A DNA stretch of 64,000 nucleotides from Turnera subulata (lineage: Eukaryota > Streptophyta > Magnoliopsida > Malpighiales > Passifloraceae), in contig JAKUCV010004296.1 of assembly GCA_028386065.3 (NCBI GenBank), positions 43,762-107,761 of the forward strand, in the 5' to 3' direction. Shown here piece by piece: positions 11,640 through 23,623 of the stretch. A program made the translations under genes and the position numbers. Below the pieces are notes generated by a model. It worked only from the letters and a program-made list of their open reading frames with translations. It did not search any database and had not been told where the DNA came from. How positions within the stretch are numbered: position 1 is the stretch's first letter; the number at the start of each line of letters is the position of its first letter.

Positions 11640-12560
11640 ATGCACATAAAATGATATGCAAATGATATGTTGTACCGTAAATTAAAACACTAATCAAGCT
11701 TGGTTATGTATCGGGTTATGTTACCGTTATCATCATCATTCACCATTTATCCCCATGTGTCAAAATAATATACCATCCATATATTTTCAAACACATTTTT
11801 CATATATATTTTTCCAGAATTATTTTAGTTATTTATTATTATTATTATTTTAGATTAGACTGGGCCATGAATAGTATCAGCCCAGACTCATCAAACTCAA
11901 CCCACCAGGCTCAGCCCTTAAGCCTAGGTGCGCGGCCCAAACCAGGACATCAACCCGGCCCGTCACTCAAGCCCAGGGTCGTCCCAGCCCAGGTCAGTCA
12001 TTCGGGTTAGGACGTCGGGTCGGGTCTCCGTACGGGTTGCAGTACGGCGGCAGACAGGCGACGACGAGGCGGTGTGAGGTGCGACTGAGGAGATCGGCGA
12101 GGCGGTGACGCGGGAGCGCGGCGTCAAGGCGTGGCTTCGAACGGCAGGTGTTCGATGGCCGCAGAAGGCGTGAGAGATGGCCGACCCAGTTGGCTGCGGT
12201 GGGTGGTGCTGCAGCGAAGAACTACGGCGTCGGCTGCTGCTGGTGGTTGAGACGGCGAGCAAGGCGGCGACTTGTGCGGGCGGCGTCGCCGGAAGCTGGA
12301 GGAGAACGGTGGCCGTCGCGTGCAGGGGACCCGTCGAGGAGGGGAGGATCCGGCGGGTTTCTCGTCGGGTTTTCTCCTCCTAGTGGCGCGTCCGGCGGCG
12401 GCAATGGGCGGAGGAGGCGCCGTTTAGTCGGCGACAGCGAGGGAACGAGGATGGTTGTGGCGGTGAGATGAGCAGCGGGCCGGAACAACTCAGCGTGAAC
12501 AGTACCCGTGGCATGGGTGGCATACTGTTCATCTCTTCCTTTGTTTCTGGTTTCATTTCA
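11640..12560 (-). repeat. Tekay/Del-like LTR segment within element C
   Basis: The same landmark order as in the LTRs of element B: 'tgatatgcaaatgatatg', 'ttatcatcatcattcacca', an AT-rich stretch, 'gactgggcc', then a G+C-rich stretch with repeated 'ggcgacg'-type codons. Open frames in the G+C-rich part (about 11963-12488, both strands) are overlapping low-complexity shadows and I do not call them genes. Either an old insertion or part of the chimaeric non-autonomous element. Confidence 0.45.
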
Positions 12561-12618
12561 TTCTTCTCTTCAGCCGGTTTTCTTCATGTTCGGTAGAGGC
12601 GTTATCGTGCTGATAACG

Positions 12619-12808
12619 TGTTGTGAATAATGGTATTACTATTGTGGATAATTGGAAGGAAAGGCAAGAGGAAGAAGAGAAGAAAAAATTGCAGAGCAGC
12701 AAATTTTGCTCATTCATTTTATTCGTTTTTCCCCTTTGCAATATATAGGAGGATACAAGCAATGTTAGGTGAGTACACGTAAATGACATTCCGTGTTTAT
12801 TTACAACA
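12619..12808 (-). repeat. 5' LTR of element C
   Basis: 190 bp, nearly identical to 6565-6755, with a one-base deletion at 'cattccgtg' compared with 'cattcacgtg'. Followed by target duplication AGCTA (12809-12813). Confidence 0.85.
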
Positions 12809-12813
12809 AGCTA

Positions 12814-14323
12814 GAATTTCTCCTTCTACTACATACTAAACTCTGAATTTATTCCACCGCTAACTGATGTCTTTAATATGATAAGAGTCTTTAAGCTGGA
12901 GCCTGGAGGTCTAGAGGCTGCTGAAGGAAACAAGATTTTTGTCCCTAGACAGGCTTCACAACTCTGAACTTTCTGTTGGGTCTTGCCCACACATACAGTC
13001 GTGTCTCTTCAGTCGTATCTCCACTCCAAGTCTAAAATTCTGTTTGCACTTAATCAACGGTTGTAGATTTGTCCCATTGAAAGCTTTTTCTATTGCTTAT
13101 TGGTCATATACTCCTCCGGGAGTTATTCCTGTGTATGCTATTGCGCAAAATAATAATCGATTAGCATATATATATATATGGTCATCATTGATCAACTAAC
13201 TCAATTTAATTCTCCTAGTAAATGTAAAATTGAAGTTCATTATTTGTCTCATCCTCTGTTGCCCAAGTATTGTACAAAATCCCAATATACCAATAGGATA
13301 TTAATTGGCCAGTAATGGTATGGCCAGCATCATTCTGTTGTGATGGGTGAAACTATTGTGAAGGCTCCATTCCGGAATGACCCTAAAGATTTTATTTTGT
13401 CAATGGTGTGGCCACCATCTTTCTGCACAGATGGTAGGCAGCATTGTGACCTTCCCAGCTAAAGCTTCTTTTACGGTTCCCTCATCAGAAATCCTTCTCC
13501 GGGTTATTCCTGTAAGTTAATTATGCAAATAAGATAAGAATATGTATTCCCCGTCACTTGGAAGAGTTAGCATGCAGAAACAATTGAATTATTCTTTATT
13601 CAGTTCTTATAAATTATTCAGTTCGTATATACGTCACAATGCTTTGACCATACTTACCCATTGTGCTTTCTAAGTTTTGGCCAATGTTTGTTAAGCTGAT
13701 ACAGGGTAATTGCACCCAACTACAAAATACGGCTAACGTGTTAGATGAGCAAAGGAAAACAAATGCTTCAGCATGCAAAGAGGCAATACAGCAAGGAAGA
13801 AACACTTGTGTTGGATGACTATTCGGTTGGGATGATAGTCACAAGGAGTACTACCATGACATTGTGGCTAGAACTTGTGGATTTAAACCTGTCAGTATTG
13901 GGCGTTCACAAGACACAAAGATGTGGCCAGACCATTGACAAAAACTTTGGTTGGCACTTACAGCTATGGAGCATAGCATGAGAGAACACATAATAGTGTA
14001 ATGTGTGATTTGGTTGAGAGGTTGGAGGTATATATAGAGGCGACAATCACTTTAGGCCATATTCTACCAAGGATCATTAATTAAAAAGTAAAAATAACTC
14101 CTTTCACCTGCGCCTGTCAACTTGTCCTTCCAACATCCAAAAAATGTTGGTCACCTACTATAACAAAAAGAGTGATGTTGGTAACGTCTTAATGACTTCG
14201 TGTTGTGTTTTTTAGCGGGATTTATCAATTTATTACCCATTTTGTGTGTGGACTGGGAGGGAATGAAGCCCGCGAGTTGGATTTAGGCTTCGTAATTGGA
14301 TTGGGCTCTTCTCCAGTTGGGGG
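12814..14323. other. unassigned DNA
   Basis: No gene recognised. The frame 13745-13981 and its neighbours have no motif I know. A stretch at about 13230-13450 (shared words include 'gttcattatttgtctcat', 'ccagcatcattctgttgtgatgg' and 'ccaccatctttctgcacaga') has a related copy at about 15770-15930, on the other side of the MITE, so part of this region is a local duplication. Confidence 0.35.
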
Positions 14324-15004
14324 TAACAGGAGATATCTTGTTAAATCAATCTCAACCATTAGATTAAATCTAATGGTTCTTAATTATTTTATTTGATAAC
14401 TTTTCAACACTGCCTTTATTTCTCTTCTTTCCTTTTTGTTTCTTTCCTTTAACGGATGACATAAACAAAACAACTCATTTAATTTTTTTCTTTTTTTTTT
14501 CACACATGCTCTTTACTTTCTTGTTTTTTATCTTCAACTTATGAAGAGAAACAAAAAAATACCATGAATACTAGATTTGCAGTAAACTTAAAAAATTAGT
14601 TGATCATTCAATATAATTTTCTTTTACTCTCTTATTTTTTGTTTTCAAACTGTGAAGGAAAACAAATACCATATTTGCAGTAAGGTTAGAAGAAGAAGAT
14701 AGAGAGTAGGGAAACCATGAATACTGGATTTGCAATAAACTTATAAAAATATGGATCATTCAATAGAACTTTCATGGGTGATTTTTTTGTTTCCCTTGAA
14801 GACAAAAAAACAATAGAGTGAAGAACATGAGTGAAAAAAGAAAAAAACTAAATGAGTTGTTTTGTTTATGTTATCTTAAAGGAAAGAAACAAAAAAGAAA
14901 GAAGAGAAATAAATACAGTGTTGAAAAGTTATCTTATAAAATAATTAAAAACCATTAGATTTAATCTAATGGTTAAGATTAACTTAACAGGATATCTCCT
15001 ATTA
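14324..15004. mobile_element. foldback MITE with ~165-bp terminal inverted repeats
   Basis: The left arm from 14328 (aggagatatcttgttaa...) is matched in reverse complement by the right arm ending at 15000 (...ttaacaggatatctcct), for about 165 bp with scattered differences. Each arm contains an internal palindrome with 11-bp arms (ACCATTAGATT / AATCTAATGGT) at 14355-14377 and 14951-14973. The centre holds two related copies of an 'atgaatactRgatttgcaRtaaactta' segment. No transposase. I could not define a convincing target duplication, so the superfamily is open. Confidence 0.7.
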
Positions 15005-16123
15005 TCCTTCGTAATTTTGTTCATTCAATGAGAATTCGTAGTTTTGTTGTGGTTATGGAATGGACTAGTTTAGCTTTATCTATTAAATATTTATAATATA
15101 TAATATTTATATTTTATATTTTAATGCAATTATTAAAATTATGGAAATTTTGGAGCTCAAAAAAATTGGTTTATATAGGGAAGACCGGGATTCCAACAGG
15201 AGACCTTCCTGCATACAAGCTCAAATAATTAATTTGTCTCTTAGCTTACCTGGTAAATGATATAGTTCTAAACTTATATAATTTAGACTTCAGTCTTTTA
15301 TGAAAGATGAACTACGTAATTAATTTAGACTTACGTACGTAAGCAGTAATATTTAGATATATTTCTAATGAGTATAATTTACTTTTGATATCAAAATACA
15401 TCGTACTTTGAAGATTTTGTAGATAAATATAGGGATAGTTATTGATTGTTAGAAACCAATTTGACTTCAATATGGTCATATTTATTTGTTATTGTCCATG
15501 GCCACCCTCCTCGTGTGGTCATGATCTTTGTACTTGTCTTCACTCTTCAGAGGCTCATCCCACAGGATTTCAAAATGCATGCTTCAACTAAACTCCTGAT
15601 GTCGTTGGATCACATGCACTTCGTGAAAAACGGCAAAAAAAAGAGAGTTATATTTTCAATTAAAAGACTAAGAGTTATAGTCTGCTATATATGTGTGTTT
15701 GCACAGGTTTGTTTGTCAATATAATTACATTTCCATTCATCTAACAATCGCTAATGAAATGAAAAAATTAAAGTTCATTATTTCTCTCATTGTCCAAGCA
15801 TTATACAAAAGGCCAGCAGCATTCTCTTGTGATGGCTGCTTCCCGAAATGAAGGATTTTATTTTGTTATTGGTACTATTGCCACCATCTTTTTGTACAGA
15901 GGCAGCATCGTGTGCACCCAATACCTGACAGGCGGTTTACAATTCATGATTTCCGGCCACAATATGATGGTACCCCTATGACCATCATCCCAAGCCAATA
16001 AAGATCCATCACTCGGTAAGTTTTTTTTTTTTTCTTGTTGTATTGTTTATATGCATATTGAAGGTTTTTTTTTTTCTCACATATCAAGACTTCTCTTGAA
16101 AATATTGGCCAAATCTTACCAAC
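15005..16123. other. AT-rich unassigned DNA
   Basis: No recognisable gene. Contains the second copy (about 15770-15930) of the segment at 13230-13450. Ends at the left target duplication of element B. Confidence 0.35.
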
Positions 16124-16128
16124 CACAA

Positions 16129-18832
16129 TGAAGCGCCCCGACCCGTATTTACCGTACACAGTAAACACGTGCCGGAACTATTCTAATTGATAGGAAACAC
16201 AGCACAATTCGCATGTATTTTACAGCAGCAAACCATATAATACAATCGTCACCCATGCTCGGGGACCATTATTCAGCAGTACACAACTCACTATATACAA
16301 CAATAACAGAGTAAAGAGCAAGCAGTCACAGCAGTGGAAGACTCTATGCACATGCAGCGAGGTATGGATCCGGAGTCAGGTGGAGAAGAAGGCAGCAGCC
16401 ATCGAACGTCGTACCTGATCTACGAAACAACTAAACCTACGGGAAGAAACCCCGCAGGCGAGGGGTGAGTCCGAAGTGCTCATCGACGAAGGATAAACAG
16501 AGATATATAATCAACCATAATACTTTCGAAGTAAGCACAAATAACACAACAGAAGAATCCAACACAAACAACACAACAGAAGAATCTTACTACAACATAA
16601 CTGAGCCAAGACCAAAAGAATGCTTATTATTTTATTTACCAATTTTATCTTCTGGGCCCCGTCACTGGACAAGCTAGGGTCGTACCTGGTTATTAACTAA
16701 TTCCAGATGCCAGGCCAAAACACAATCTGGGATCAACATCCCAATCACAACCAATCCGGGATCAACATCCCAATAACAATCTCATCCGGGATCAACATCC
16801 CAATATCAATCTCATCCGGGATCAACATTCCCAATAACCAAACCAAACCGGCCATGACACCACAGAACTAGTCTCTAACCATCTAGTCGTACCACTACTT
16901 TCCACGTGACAATTATATCATCATCTCAAATTCAATTCCAATTCCATTACTCTATCATCAATTATTCAACTTCCTATTATCTCAGATTAATCCACAGACT
17001 CAACCAACCAACAATCTCATATCACTATTTATTCACAAATAACAGTTCAATGGTTACTCACAATACCACAGGCCAACAACACAATCCAGCAACAACACAG
17101 CAATATCCACAGCAATCAAATAGCAATCAATAATCATCAACAATTTCCATAACAATCATATAACAGTCAATAATCACTTCAGCGGTTCAATCGAACAACA
17201 AAAACAAACACAGTATTACGGGCACATATCCAAGGTTATCCATCCTCATCTTAGCCGATTTTTAGTTTTGGAAATGTCCAACAGACTCCAAGTCCGGTTC
17301 CTCAGGTATCTGCTCGTTATCAACTCCTATATCAAACAAATAATATCCACACATAAGTGATATGAAATGTCATGCTACTACTGTATACCGAAAAATAAAT
17401 ACTGACTCGTCTCGGATACTCCCCCGGGTTATTTCTCCATTATCATCATCATTCACCATTTATTTCCAGTGTCAAAAATAATACTATACTTATACCTATA
17501 CCCGGATACTATTCTAGTACAATACCTACTTTGTTAATACCCTTTCTAAAATTATTTCCCTCAAAATAATTATTATAACACACTATATATATATTTTCCA
17601 AAATTATTTCCCTCTTAACAATTATTTTATATCATATATATTTTTTTCCAAAATTAATTTTCCTTCCCATAATCATATTTTCCAGAATTATTCTTTTTTT
17701 TTATTATTATTCGGACTGGGCCCAAGGGTTAGGCCTGGCCTGCTACATAGGCTCAAGCCCAGACTCAGGTAGCAGCCCAAGCTCGGCCCACATAGCAAAC
17801 CCAGCCAACCCATCCGACAAGCCCAACGCACTAGCCACATCTCGAGGCCCAGTTGGCATAACGGGTCAACCCGACCCATATCGTGATCCATTCGGGTTGA
17901 AACCCCACAAACGGGTCTGCAGCTCACCTCGGTTGACGACGCGACGAGCGAGGCGACGAATGAGAGGGGCGACGGTGCAGACGGAGACGAGGTGAAAGGC
18001 GGCTCTCGCGACTTCAGGTGGTGCTTGGCGGCGGCGGCTGCGTCGGTCGCGGCAACGAGGAGGAGAAGGACGACGAGGGGAAAAAGGGAAGGATGGTGAC
18101 GGCCACTCCCCGTCCTACGGTGACAGCGATTAGAGGAAGGAGAAGGAGAGGCAGGGGGTGGTGTTGGCTCGGGCGGCAGTGGTAGCAGGTGGTTGGTGGC
18201 TCATGGGGAGGAAGAGAAAAAGAAGAAAGGGGAAGAGGGTGGGGCTGCTGGTCAAAACGACGCAGCTTAGGTGGTTGTGTGTTGTATTTTTTTTTCTTTT
18301 CTTATTTTTTTTTCAGGTTACTTAGGCAGATTTGCAGGTAGGCAAGGATGGCGAAGGCTGGCTGTGTGTGTTTGCAGAAGAAAGGTGGTAGTGATGGTGC
18401 ACAGGGAAGAGGAAAGAAGAGAATAAGAAACACGGAAAAAAGGCAATCATGCAGAACACTGGTATTGCACGGGCAGAGTACTGGCAGTTCACATGCTCAC
18501 AGTGAGTGGCGGCTGCAGCCTCCACACTGTGCAGCATATAAGGCGGGTTCTGTCCGGACCAGAAAATAACTAATGTACCCCCTTGACTTTATTTCTGGCC
18601 CGATAATTCGGGGTTAATCCCGGATTTTCTGAAGATTCCTGGACACGAAAAATTTCAACTTTGGTCCGAAAAATCCACAGAAAAATCCTGAGCATGGGAC
18701 AGGGCTCGGTTTCGGAATCTGATGCACGAATTACCATAAATTAACTACCCAAGATTAATTTTAATGGTAAATTACGGTAAAATAAATTATTATGGTGACA
18801 GTAAAAATGTAAAAATTACCTGGGTTGTTACA
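16129..18832 (-). repeat. 3' LTR of element B
   Basis: Contains a tandem set of ~30-bp units with GGGAT-CAAC-ATCCC hairpins (about 16729-16833), an AT-rich centre and a G+C-rich zone (about 17930-18250). Open frames in the LTR are not credible genes. Confidence 0.9.
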
Positions 18833-18879
18833 GCCTACCCATCTTAAAAGAATTTCGTCCCCGAAATTCACTCTGAGGC

Positions 18880-21716
18880 TCAAAATAGGTGCGGATACTG
18901 AGAACGCATGTGCTCCTCAACTTCCCACGTGGACTCGTTTGCAGAGTGCTTGCTCCACTTAACCTTTACCATTGGAATGACTCGGTTTCTCAACTGTCTG
19001 ACCTCTCAGGCAAGGATCTGCTCCGGTAATTCTGTATACGTAAGATCCTCTGCGACCTCAACATCTGCTGTAGAAACCACATGACTCGGATCAGATCTGT
19101 ACCTTCTCAACATGGAAACATGAAACACATCATGAATCTGGGATAACTCCTCTGGTAAGGTTAGTCTGTATGCCAAGGGTCCAACCCTTCCACAATCTCA
19201 TATGGTCCGATGTACCTGGGACTCTGCTTCCATCTTTTCCCGAATCTGATAACACCCTTCCAAGGTGCAACTCGGAGGAAAACTCTTTCTCCCACTTGGT
19301 ACTCCATCTCCCGGCGATGCTTATCAGCATAACTCTTCTGTCGATCCTGTGCTGCTCTCATACTCTGCTTAACTACCTGAATCTTTTCAACTGTCTGCTT
19401 GACCAAATCTGGACCCACAATTAAACGAAGACCTTCTTCATCCCAACATACTGGACTTCGGCATTTCCTTCCGTAAAGAGCTTCAAACGGTGGCATGCCG
19501 ATGCTGGAATGAAAACTGTTGTTTGTAGGCGAACTCCGCTAAGGACAAATACTGATCTCAACTCCCACAGAAATTAAGAGCACAAGCTCTTAACATGTCC
19601 TCCAGTGTCTGAATAGTCCTCTCTGACTGTCCGTCAATTTGAGGATGAAATGCAGTACTGAAACTCAGCTTCGTCCCCAAAGCTGCTTGCAGACTCCTCC
19701 AAAACCGTGATGTGAATCTCGGATCCCTGTCTGAGACTATGGACTTAGGAATCCCATGTAGTCTCACAATCTCTGCAACATACTGTTTCGCCAACTTATC
19801 CATAGTATCTGTCTGTCGGATGGGGAGAAAATGAGCTGATTTTGTAAGTCGATCAACAATAACCCAGATGGCATCATGCTGTCTCCAGGTCAACGGTAAT
19901 CTAACCACAAAATCCATAGTGATCATCTCCCACTTCCACTCTGGCACTGTCAAGGATCTCATCTTTCCTGTTGGAGCCTGATGCTCGGCTTTCACTTGCT
20001 GACAAGTGATACACTTAGCCACATACTCGGTTACATCTTTCTTCATACGTGGGTACCAGAAATGACTCCTCAAATTCTGATACACCTTGGTGCTTCCGGG
20101 ATGCATAGCATACGGCGTCATATATCCTTCTTCCAAGATCTGACTGCGTAGGTCACCAACACTGGGTACACATAGAAGTTTCCTCAGCATCAATGCACTA
20201 TCCTCAGCTATGCGAAACTTGTCTTCTCTTCCACTACGAACTGCTTCCTTCAGCTTGATCAAGTCGGGATCTCCATCTTGTAATTCCACAATCCAGCCTC
20301 TCAGGTTAGACTTGACTTCTATATAGGTCAACAAAGCTCCTATCCCATCAACTGATAAATCAACTCCCATCTTCCTTAACTCGATGAGTGAGGACATCGA
20401 GTAGGTTGTGGAAGTATCTTCTGGTTGTCTCCGGCTCAAAGCATCTGCTACCACGTTAGCTTTTCCAGGGTGATACTCAATCGTACAATCATAATCATTC
20501 AGCAACTCAACCCAACGTCGTTGTCGCAGGTTAAGTTTCTTCTGAGTCATGATGTACTTGAGACTCTTATGATCTGTGAAGATCCGACACCTCTCACCAA
20601 ATAGATAATGTCGCCAAATCTTCAAAGCAAGGATCACTGCGGCCTTCTCCAAATCATATGTCGAATAGTTCTTCTCATGTGGCCTCAACTGTCTCGAAGC
20701 ATAGGCAATCACTCGGCCTTCTTGCATCAGAACTGCTCCCAAACCAAGACCTGAAGCATCGCAAAACAGCACATACTCCACTCCTGGCTTAGGTACTGTC
20801 AAGACTGGTGCTGATGTCAACTTCTTCTTCAGTTCATCAAAACTCTTCTGGCAGGCATCACTCCATACAAAAGCTTAATCTTTCCTCAATAGCTTGGTCA
20901 TGGGACTGGCTATCAAGGAAAAACCCTCGAGGAATCTCTTGTAATATCCTGCAAGGCCAAGAAAACTTCTGACTTCGGGTACTGTCTTGGGTAGCTCCCA
21001 TTCTAGAACAGGTTTCACTTTAGCAGGGTCAACCTTAATCCCATCTCCGGATACAACATGTCCAAGGAATGCAACTTCCTCAAGGCAGAACTCGCACTTA
21101 CTGAACTTGGCATACAACTCTTTCTCTCGCAACCTCTGTAGTACTACCCTCAGATGCTCTTCATGTTCTTCCCTGCTCTTGGAGTATATCAGAATGTCAT
21201 CGATGAAGACAACCACGAACTTATCTAAGAAATCGTTCAAGACCAAGTGCATCAAGCATATAAAAACTGCAGGTGCATTGGTCAAACCGAGAGGAACCAC
21301 TGTGAATTCAAAATGTCCATACCGAGTACGGAAGGCCGTCTTCGGTATGTCCTTCTCCGCAATCTTGACCTTATGGTAGCCAGATCGAAGATCTATCTTA
21401 GAAAACACAGTAGCTCCCTGCAACTGATCAAAAAGGTCATCAATCCTGGAAAGCGGGTACTTATTCTTTACTGTCACTTTGTTCAGCTGTCGGTAGTCCA
21501 CACACATCCGCAAACTGCCATCTTTCTTCTTCACAAAGAGGACTGGTGATCCCCAAGGTGATGTACTAGGTCTGATGAAACCTTCTCGAGCAGCTCATCC
21601 AACTGCTTCTTCAACTCTTGAAGTTCTGTCGGTGCCATCCGATATGGTGCCATCGAGATAGGTGTCACTCCCGGCATCAAATCGATGGTGTACTCAACTT
21701 CTCTGTCAGGTGGCAA
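18880..21716 (-). pseudogene. element B pol: RT, RNase H, integrase, chromodomain (broken)
   Basis: Minus-strand segments 21716-21531, 21534-20875, 20820-19558, 19496-19161 and on to 18880 together encode pol. RT shows YRQLNK and [11 protein letters not shown]. RNase H follows (FCDASGLGLGAVL, TDHKSLKYI). Integrase has the HHCC zinc finger (HPGSTKVY...CITCQQVK), then TMDFV, SDRDPRF and HPQIDGQSERT for the DDE triad. The tail contains IHDVFHVSML and a chromodomain-like VKVKWSKHSANESTWE. Breaks seen: stop where Gly precedes LPPDREV (~21715), a one-base loss after LLEK (~21580), stops near 20875 and 19558 (the latter from Trp), a frameshift near 19170, and a stop before the chromodomain. Confidence 0.9.
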
Positions 21717-23497
21717 TCATGGCAGATCCTCTGGAAACACATCTGGAAACTCCCTCACAACTATGATGTCCCCCAAAACCGGAGTCTGAACTTCTTCACC
21801 CTTGACGTGGGTCAACAAAGCATTTGGACTCAAAGGCTTCATCCCAAAATCTTGATTAGCAGAGATACTATATGTAGTAGCAGCTCTCCCGATACCTGTC
21901 AACAAAACCTTTCGCCTACCATCGGATGTCAACAGCACTTCCTTGGTTCGACAGTTCACCATAGCACTGTACTTAGACAACCAATCCATCCCCAAGATGA
22001 TATCGAAACCTCCCATGTTCATCACAATCAACCGTGCAAGAAAAACCTCGCTATCGTACGAAAGCGAAACGTCTCTGCACACATGGGTTAGTCTGACCAC
22101 TATACCCACAGGTAACCTAACCCTCATCGAACTAGTTAAACTCTCTCCCGTACAGTTATGTAGTATTGCAAAGCTTTGCGCAACAAACGAATGCGTAGCA
22201 CCAGGATCAATCAAAGTATAAGCAGTACTACCAAAGACTGTAAAGGTACCTGCTATGACATCGGCATTCTCTGGATCCTCATCAGCGGTGATCACAAATG
22301 CTCTCGGCACTACTGTACTCTGATTCATAGCTGACTGAGTCCTAGCAAGAATAGCTCCACGTCCTCGGCCTCGGCCAACTCCAGAACCACTAGGAACACT
22401 CGCAACTGTGGCTTGCACTGTCTGAACAGGTGTCGTTCCTCCAGATCTTCCCAACTTGGGACAAGCATAACGGTAGTGCCCGACTTCATTACACTCATAG
22501 CACCTCACTTGAGATAGAGGGGGTCTCGGGCGAGCATTCCAAGATGAAGTCCCTCCAGACTGAGTCCAAGAACTGCCTCGGTTGTTGTAGTTGTTGTTCC
22601 ATCCACGTCCCTGACTAGCTGGCATGAACCGGCTTTGTCCATATTTTGACCGGTTCGTTGGTGTCTGGAACCTCTTGTTTTGTCCCCCAGAACTCTGTAC
22701 AGCATACCTCTTACGGATCTCATGTTGCTCCCTCTCATTACCCAGCCAAATAATCTCAGCTCTCAGGGCATCTGTCACCATGTCCTGGTAAGTCTCATAG
22801 ACCTTGCACCCCATGACTGTCTGGATGCTAGATCGAAGACCATCCCAGAAACGTTTGCATCTGGCCTCCGGAGTAGCTACAAACTCACTGCATAGATGGA
22901 CAGGCGGTTGAACTTGTTCTCATAATCATTGACCGTCTGATCTGGTCCCGGTTGCAGTCCCAAAAACTCTCGTCTCAGCTGGTCCTGGTATGCCTCAGAA
23001 ACAAACTTCCTTCGAAACATCTCCATGAACTGGTTCCATGGCATAGTGATAGGTGTCGGCAGGTCCCTGGTGGTAGACTCCCACCAATCAACGGCATCTC
23101 CTCGGAACATAGTAGCGGCATATCTGGCCCATTTGTCATTCACGCACGTCAGCTTCAGCATAACCCTGTTCATCTGTCTAAGCCATCGATCAGCATCCTG
23201 TGGTGTAGTGACACCAGTAAAAATCTCTGCTCCAAGCTTCTCCAGCTTCATATACATTGGATCCTCGACTGGTCCCTGGTTTTCCTGTTCCCGAGCTTCC
23301 ATAGCATCGATACGAGCATCTCTAGCATCTTGCCTCCGCAGAATTTGAGTTACCACGTTTAACATCTGCGTAGGGTCTCCCAAAGGAATATTTGGAAGGT
23401 GTTCCGGACCTCCCGCAACTTGCTGCGGTTGATCCACCGATATCTGATCGTCATCTAGGTGACCTTCAGCATGCTGATTCCCTCCAACTGGATCCAT
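21717..23497 (-). pseudogene. element B gag and protease (one frameshift)
   Basis: Start MDPVGG at 23497. The capsid-like part (GDAVDWWESTTRD, RREFLGLQPG) runs to about 22880, where a one-base shift sends the frame into a stop. The remainder (ATPEARCKRFWDGLRSSIQ onward) continues in another frame to 21717. A zinc knuckle CYECNEVGHYRYACP lies near 22480. The protease site reads LIDPGATHSF near 22210, with Pro where Ser or Thr is usual after the catalytic Asp, so the protease is probably impaired. Typical of chromoviral gag-PR. Confidence 0.9.
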
Positions 23498-23623
23498 TCA
23501 TACCTATATGAGAATGTATATGTATGCATGTCATATCATGTCGTGACAATTCTTATGCACAAACAACAATCATGCAATCACAGTTATGTCCCTAATGACC
23601 TATTGCCTGCTCCGCTACCAAAA

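Larger units (their letters stand above)
6565..12808 (-). mobile_element. Copia-type LTR retrotransposon C, non-autonomous, young LTRs
   Basis: Terminal repeats 6565-6755 (191 bp) and 12619-12808 (190 bp) run TGTTGTGAATAATGG...TTTACAACA and differ by little more than one indel. They are flanked by a 5-bp duplication, AGCTA, at 6560-6564 and 12809-12813. Just inside the left LTR is 'ctcccccttgag', the complement of a polypurine tract. Just inside the right LTR the minus strand reads 'cgttatcagcacgataacg', a plausible primer-binding site. The element is therefore minus-strand. Its reverse transcriptase and RNase H region is full of stops although the LTRs are nearly identical, so it probably moved recently with proteins supplied by another element. 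It carries an antisense copy of the 227-codon cargo gene, hairpin arrays, and a stretch resembling a Tekay-like LTR (about 11640-12560). Confidence 0.85.

Noticed and set aside
11963..12488. Several overlapping Arg/Ala-rich frames
   Set aside because: G+C-rich LTR-like stretch, open on both strands, no motifs.
13745..13981. Possible small gene with SKEETLVLDDYSVG
   Set aside because: No recognised domain, another frame looks equally plausible, no splice or promoter evidence.
16906..17133. 75-codon frame identical to the one at 24400-24627
   Set aside because: Exact sharing reflects the two LTRs of element B; Ser/Gln/Asn-rich, no domain.
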